A stretch of DNA of 64,000 nucleotides from the NCBI GenBank assembly GCA_002778195.1, contig PCDI01000006.1, positions 2,175,950 through 2,239,949 of the forward strand, read 5' to 3'. Made by a program: the position numbers and the translations under genes. Source of the DNA: Raffaelea ambrosiae (taxonomy: Eukaryota; Ascomycota; Sordariomycetes; Ophiostomatales; Ophiostomataceae). Under the pieces are notes generated by a model. That model searched no databases. It was not told the origin of the DNA and saw only the letters and a list, made by a program, of their open reading frames with translations. Positions 58,246 through 64,000 of the stretch are shown piece after piece (the stretch's first letter is position 1; each line of letters opens with the position of its first letter).

Positions 58246-59749
58246 GGAGCTCGCTCGTAAGAGGGGAGCTGCAGTGTGGCAGGGGGCACAAGGGATATAT
58301 TAAGATATAGAAAGGGGGGAAGGAAAGTCTCCCAAAAATACCAAACAATAGTAAACGATTTCACCGAACAGAATCTCTCTGCTCCTTGGGAAGGTGCCTG
58401 GGACCGTACCTTTCCAATCCCTTCTCCCTGCATCGCATACCATCTCATCTACCTGGCCGGCATGCTACGAATGTGGTAAAGCCCAGGATCAATCAAGGCC
58501 GACGAAGCGCGCAGCGAGCTTGTACGGAGCAAATACGCGAGACAAGCAGGTAGCTAGTGACAGCATGCGGCAGCATCAGAACCACTGTCGAGCATGCACA
58601 GAAGACATTGCGGGGCAGCTTCCTGGGCTTCCAGGGCGACGACCCAATCACTTGGACCGACAGGAACCACATGGGTCCAGGTCTTGGGCGGGAAACCCAG
58701 TTGGGTGCCGGGGCCGTGGCAGTGCTAAAACAATGAGAGACAGAAAGGACTGAAAAAAAGTACAAAAGGGCTGGTTTATGATGACGAAGCCCCATAGACG
58801 ACGTAATGGCGAGCGAGCTTACTTTTTTTGTAACTAAGGGACAGCTATCCAGTACACCATACACTACACTGAGCAGGAGGCGAATAATAAAACTGCAATA
58901 GATACTGTAATACTGTGAGATGCTAAGCCCAAAACCAAGAAAATCGCTGTCCTGGATCGTTCCTTCCCCAATCAGAGCAAGGCGATGATCGAAGGCGACA
59001 GGCAGACGCACAAAAACAGGGGACAGAAACCGAGCAACGAAAAAAGAAAGAAAGCAAGAAATGAAGGGGACGAGGCACTAACAAAAAAAGGGCCAAATCT
59101 CCCCGAGGCGCATTCTAAACAAGCAAGAGGCAGCTTGCGCTCTTACTGTGTAGTGCTCCTTCCTTTTGTGTACTCGTACAGTGTAGTGATTAATTAAAAT
59201 TTCCCCTTCAACGTATGGGAGCTTCTTTCTCCTTTTGTCGTCCGTTTTCTGTATTTTTCTTTGCTCCTTTTTTTCTCTCGTCTTGTCATTTCTCTCTTCC
59301 TTTCACCCCTTCCAGCTTAACGGCCCAGCACCCGTCTTCTTGGTTGGCCTTTTTGTTCCTGTTTTCTTTTGTCGGGTTTGTCTCATTAGTTATCTTGTCC
59401 GCCTTTTACCCGCCTCTCTTCCCTCCCTATTCGCTGCTATCTCCGCCCCCCAGCCAGCCAGCCAGGCAGACAGACAGCCAGCGCTTAGTCTTCGCCCGCT
59501 CTTGCGGCCAGGTTTCCCCTCTATCATTTTTTTTATTTTTATTTTTGGTTTACCGCTAAAATCCTCGACCTCTTGAACTTCGACCGCAGTTCTCCCTCCT
59601 CTTCTCTTGGTTCACCCTCCCCCCTCCCAATCTTCCCTTTATTTGTGTTGCGGGCCTCACTTCATTCGCATTTCTTCTTTCCTTCTCTCTCTCTTCGTGC
59701 TTTCGTCTCTTTCCGTCCTCTCCCCCCCTAGCTCCTCCCACCATCCACA
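58246..59749. promoter_or_regulatory. Intergenic: prefoldin 3 3' flank and sec14 promoter
   Basis: About 1.5 kb. From 59210 to the sec14 start the plus strand is strongly pyrimidine-rich, consistent with a core promoter and leader of a constitutive gene. No other coding sequence supported. Confidence 0.5.
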
Positions 59750-61263
59750 ATGGCAGCCGCAACAGCAACAACCGACAAGACGGGCGGCATGGAGCTCGAC
59801 CCCAAGTATGACGACTACGACTATCCCATTGTGTCGCCCACCGAGCTGAGCGGCCATCCCGGCCACCTGGACGCCGCACAGCAGGCGCAGGTGCACCAGC
59901 TGCGGATGATGCTCGAATCCCAGGGCTACACGAAGCGGCTAGACACCCTGACTCTGGTGGGTTTGGTTTCCGACGTTCTTGTCTTTTTTCTCGTCTTGCG
60001 TTCTTTCGCGCCGTGCACATTTACTAACAGACGACCTTCAGCTCCGGTTCCTCCGTGCGCGCAAGTTTGACGTCAACCTGTCCCTGAAGATGTAGGTGCA
60101 ATCGAAATACGGGGGGTGGCGAAGGAGACGAAGAGAGACGGACGAAGTGCTGGTTGGGATGTAGGCAGGAGGATACAGGACGAGATATCGGATGGAGGTT
60201 GACAGATACGGGATGGATGGCTGGGGGGGGGGGCAAATGTTGGATGGCAGGCGGCGGCAGGAACCACCACTCCTCGGTTTACATGCTAACAACGCCTCTC
60301 TCTCTCTTGCAGGTTCACCGACTGCGAAAAGTGGCGGAAAGAGACCGGCCTCGACGAGCTCGTGCCGACCTGGGACTATGTCGAGAAGGAAAAGGTCTTC
60401 CAGTACTACCCGCAGTACTACCACAAGACGGATCGGGTGAGTTTGTTTCTGCGGATCTGAGAAGCTGAGGTGTTGCGATGGGAGAGCTCGAGAGCTCTCG
60501 GGACCAGCCCCCTTGGACACACACTTGAGACGGGATGACGCACATGCAAACACAGACCCACCACCACTAACCTCTCTTTCTTCACCAACCATTCTAGGAC
60601 GGCCGCCCTGTCTACATCGAGCAGCTGGGCAACATCGACCTCGCCGCCATGTACAAGATCACCACCAGCGAGCGCATGGTGACCAACCTGGCTGTCGAGT
60701 ACGAGCGCCTTGCCGACCCACGCCTGCCTGCCTGCTCCCGCAAGGCCGGCCACCTGCTCGAGACCTGCTGCACCATCATGGACATGAAGGGCGTCGGCAT
60801 CTCCAAGGCGACCCAGGTCTACTCCTACATCAAGATGGTCTCTGCCATGTCTCAGAACTACTACCCGGAGCGTCTCGGCCGCTTCTACCTCATCAACGCG
60901 CCCTGGGGCTTTTCGGGCGTCTGGTCCATTATCAAGGCCTGGCTCGACCCCGTCACCGTGGCCAAGATTCACATCCTCGGCGGCTCGTACCAGAAGGAGC
61001 TCTTTGAGCAGATCGACCCGGCGAACTTGCCCACGCGCTTCGGCGGCAGCTGCAGCTGCGACGGCGGCTGCGAGCTGTCGGACATGGGTCCTTGGCGCGA
61101 GGACGAGTGGCACCGGCCGGCCAAGTGGGAGACGGAGGCCAAGTCGGATGACGACAAGGAGAAGGAGAAGGCACAGAAGGAGGCCGCCGAGGGCACCGAG
61201 GATGTGACGCTGGAGGCACCGGGCACCACCGGGGCCGATGCCACAGAGAAGGTTGCCGCATAA
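59750..61263 (+). CDS. sec14: Sec14 phosphatidylinositol/phosphatidylcholine transfer protein
   Basis: Four exons: 59750-59956, 60042-60091 (50 nt), 60313-60436 and 60598-61263; 348 residues. The acceptor of intron 1 is the second of two nearby AGs; TTACTAAC just before it looks like the branch site, and only this choice gives LRFLRARKFDVNLSLKMF. The CRAL-TRIO N-terminal helices are followed by the lipid-binding domain with DGRPVYIEQLGNIDL, MDMKGVGISKATQVYSYIK, NYYPERLGRFYLINAPWGFS and ILGGSYQKELFEQID. The tail is Lys/Glu-rich. Sec14 couples PI and PC exchange to phosphoinositide signalling at the Golgi. Length and motif order fit; the chain appears intact. Confidence 0.96.
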
Positions 61264-62274
61264 GTGAGGAGAGGGGAATTGACAAGAAACAAACGAGGAA
61301 TAGGACGAGCGAAGCGAGAAGAAGAGAATCGACGAGGGACAGAACGAGCGGAGCGAGGGAAAAGAAAAAGAAAAAAGGGAAACACTTGGGCGTGCAAGGA
61401 GTAGAGTTAGCCGTATAGAGACAGAGAGTTAAGGGTTGGGACTAGCAAGATGTGTTATGTTGTGCATGGAAAGGGGTGTTGTCTACAGCCCATTATATTG
61501 GTCTTATTGGGGTCGATGTTGCCATTTGTTTTTTTCTTTGTCCGTTGGCCTTTTTTTTTTGCCTGCTTTGGTTTGCATTTTGCTTCTTTTTTTTTGTTTT
61601 TCAAAACAAAAAAAAACACTCTTACACCTCTGGGTTTTGCCGCTTCTCACTGCACCCTACCTTTTTTGTTTCCTCATTCTTATGCCTGATTATTTTTATG
61701 CGGGTGCTTCTTAACAAATGCATCAACAACGTGCACTTTTTATCCTGTTCGTTTCTGTGATGCTGGGTATGGTCTGATCTGGGATTGTTTGGTTTTCGGC
61801 TTATACGAGAACATGCACATATACAGACAAAAACACATATACACACCGAAAAAAAAATATATAGAGAGGTTAAGGCAACAAAGACAAGACAGACAACAGA
61901 CAGAAAGACGCAAGGACTTGTGCTCTCGCAGGGAATATATTCTTCTCGCCTGGCTTCTTTTGTTCTTCATGTTTCTTGGGGGTTTTGTTCCATACATACA
62001 GTCGACAGAACAAACAAAACAGCATACACATTGCAATCGCAGAATGGAGTGCACATTGGTCTCTTTGCAGCATTGAGACCCCAAATAACAAAAACAGAAA
62101 TCAAAGGTCCTCATGGTATCGTCCTAAAACAAAAGAATACCCCCCCAAAACGCCAATCCATCAGTCGTCAAGCCAGTCCCCCCCTCCCATGATAAGCAGC
62201 CATGATCCCCATACGCAACCTTGGCCCCATGTATTTGATTTTTCTTTCTCTTTTCTTGTTCTCTCCCCCGTTGC
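61264..62274. other. Convergent 3' region, sec14 / mis14
   Basis: About 1 kb, with T-runs and A-runs. At 61305-61365 it carries two copies of a GAGCGNAGCGAG element separated by purine-rich spacer. No coding sequence supported. Confidence 0.5.
61305..61365 (+). repeat. Purine-rich GAGCGNAGCGAG element, two copies
   Basis: GAGCGAAGCGAG and GAGCGGAGCGAG lie in the sec14 3' flank, the second followed by GGAAAAGAAA. The same core (GAGCGCAGCGAG) occurs on the transcript strand of the DUF155 gene's 3' minisatellite. Confidence 0.75.
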
Positions 62275-63256
62275 TCACTTCTCCGCCATCGCATACTTGC
62301 CCGCTACCCGCGCCCGCTCCATCCGCGCCACCGTCGCCGGCATCGCCTGTTTCAAGCGGCCCAGGCCGCCCACAGCCTGCGCAAAGGCGGAGGCGGCGGC
62401 ACGGTCCCCCATCGATGCGTCCCCGGCGGCGCTCGCCGCCTCCGCCCCCGCCTCCGCCTCGATGCGGCTCCCCACGGCGGCCGCCGCGGCCGCGTCGGCA
62501 CTCACGGCGCCTTCGAGCCACCGCGCATGCGCCCGGACGGCCGCGGGCGGGACCTTGCGCTTGAGCGCGGCAATGTCCCGCAGCAGGTCCTCTTCTTCGC
62601 GCGCCAAGTCCTCGACGCGCTGGCGTTTGCGGGCGTCAAAGGGAGCAAAGACCTCGTTGCTGTCCTTGTCGTCCGAGGCGGCGTTTTTCTTCTTCTTCTT
62701 GGAAGAAGAATCGGATTGCCCCTCCTTCCCCTCCCAGAAGGGAGCGGGATCGACCTCGAGGCCGTTGATGGTCAGGTTGGGAGCAGCGAGGGAGAATGTC
62801 TTGAAGATGTACTGAAAGAGCGAGAGAAGAAAAAAAGAAGAAAAAAGAGAAAAAAGAGAGATCAGGTTAGTCATTTTGTTTTCTGAGGTCATTGTCCTTT
62901 TTTTCCTTGTGTTCTCCTTCTCTTTTATCGTCCCCGAGTCTCCCCTCTTCTCAAGTCTCTTTTTGTGTCGAGGTCCTCCTCCTCCTCCTTTGTCTTACCT
63001 CGTTCACCAACGCCTCGACACGCGCGTGCAGGTCGTCCCCGTCATTCGTGGCTGTTGTCGATGTTGCCGCAGCCGCTCCCTTCCTCTTCTTGGACTTTCC
63101 CGTAGCAGTTGTTGTCGTCGTCGTCGCTGCATGCGTGGTCTCTACGGGCGGAAACGCCTCGGCGACGCTCGCGGCAGCGGCCCGGCGGACATTCTCGACG
63201 AGGTAGGCAAAGTCGTCTGGGTGCTGCAGCTCGATTTTGCGGTGGGCGGTGTCCAT
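62275..63256 (-). CDS. mis14: Kinetochore protein Mis14/Nsl1
   Basis: Two exons, 63256-62999 and 62811-62275, with a 187-nt intron (GTAAGA...TTTCAG) joining ALVNE to YIFKTFSLAAPN; 264 residues. The N-terminus HRKIELQHPDDFAYLVENVR followed by an AFPP motif and the conserved TFSLAAPNLTINGLEVD block are typical of the Mis14 family. Helical, charged regions follow (RKRQRVEDLAREEEDLLRDI), with an Ala-rich C-terminal half. Mis14/Nsl1 is one of four subunits of the MIS12/MIND complex that links inner centromere chromatin to the Ndc80 complex. A Thr/Lys-rich and a poly-Lys insert appear to be lineage-specific. Confidence 0.87.
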
Positions 63257-64000
63257 GGCTGGATGCTGATGTGGGCCGTTGAGACGTCGTGTGTACGCAA
63301 TGTATAGGAAGGGGTTGGTCGTTCGCAATTTGTCGTTCAACGACCGTTCAAGTGTCGTCTAGGGTCGCCAAGTTGTCGTCCAAACGGCTGTGGTCGCGAT
63401 GCGCGTGTTTACCATTATTACTAAAAAAACAATAATAACTAATAGCAGTGGACTACACCGTAGTTAGTTACACTCCGTAAAGTAGCACACACATGGTCCG
63501 TGCGCACACCCTTGCTCATCCTTTGCAGGTATCGCGGGGTCTCTGGGTCTGGGTCCTTTGGGACGAGAGAAAAGCGGGTCTCGGGACTTACATAGTATTA
63601 GTGACGGCGCACAAGTCTGGGCAAAGTCTGGGTCCCCAATCGCCGTCTACGAGTAGAACGAAGGAATTTATGCACCTCGCTGCTCTTGTTGACGATTGGA
63701 TGCCATTTTATGCAAGTACCGCGAAATGCCGAGCTGTGCTCGTATACTCTTCCCATTGCTCCGCTGGCCAGGAACGAAGACTTTCATTCCTGCAGCAAAT
63801 CATGCGTGCGGTTTGTCAGTCACATGTTTGGCTGCAGCACATGCACCTTTTCTCAAAAGACAATCAGGCAACAAAGCGGAAACATCAGGATGCAGCACGA
63901 GAACGGGCCCAGACTGCGTTGTTCTCTATAATGCTCGAACTATGGTTGTGGGCCTCTGCGTATGAAGAATTATAGGTTGTATTCGTTACGATACTGCTGC
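63257..64000. other. Right flank, mis14 promoter and beyond
   Basis: About 740 nt; AT-rich around 63410-63470. A 160-codon frame at 63493-63975 shows no family motif and is not called. Confidence 0.5.

Noticed and set aside
63493..63975. 160-codon plus-strand frame at the right edge
   Set aside because: Composition and lack of motifs give no support for coding.

Overview
The window looks like part of a chromosome from a filamentous ascomycete (Pezizomycotina, most likely Sordariomycetes). The evidence is 20 protein-coding loci with short introns (mostly 50-150 nt) carrying GTRNGT donors and CTRAC/CAG ends, GC-rich coding exons against T-, CT- or A-rich flanks, a HET-domain relic, and an ortholog of the circadian clock gene frequency (frq). 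I see no tRNA, rRNA, CRISPR array or intact transposon. A closer placement (for example Ophiostomatales) would be a guess.

Layout. 2.9-6.1 kb: Ca2+/calmodulin-dependent kinase and a mitochondrial GGQ-domain release-factor-like protein, both minus. 7.2-16.4 kb: Nab3-like RRM protein (+), LETM1-domain protein (-), ferric-reductase-type flavocytochrome (+), VanZ-like membrane protein (-). 18-32 kb: SAGA subunit Spt7 (+), a frameshifted HET-domain pseudogene (+), cytosolic serine hydroxymethyltransferase (-), vacuolar aspartic protease Pep4 (+). 32-43 kb: a large Gln-rich nuclear-looking protein I do not recognise (+), a 3.1-kb gene-free stretch, a Dal5/ACS-type MFS permease (+), a DUF155/Rmd1-type mitochondrial protein (-). 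44.7-50.1 kb: tubulin cofactor C (+), Mediator subunit 9 (-), cofactor-independent phosphoglycerate mutase (+). 50.1-56.4 kb: a long regulatory region followed by frq (+). 57-63.3 kb: prefoldin subunit 3 (+), Sec14 (+), kinetochore protein Mis14/Nsl1 (-).

Most genes are single-copy housekeeping functions in alternating orientation, so the gene-free stretches are mostly shared divergent promoters (about 0.9-2 kb) or short convergent 3' regions. They form no pathway cluster. The part of greatest biological interest is the frq locus: a 1131-residue FRQ with a Gly-Asn/Gly-Ser repeat, recognisable coiled-coil, FRH-interaction and nuclear-localisation segments, a long upstream region with several GATCG-type candidate White-Collar sites, and an intron with a weak donor where Neurospora has the short-form start codon. 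Other points for follow-up are the decayed HET gene, an overlapping open frame inside the unusually long first intron of the phosphoglycerate mutase gene, a purine-rich repeat shared by two 3' flanks, and the unassigned Gln-rich protein.

Exon coordinates were derived by hand from reading frame, splice consensus and family conservation; no transcript data were available. Start codons of the LETM1, DUF155 and frq genes are the least certain.
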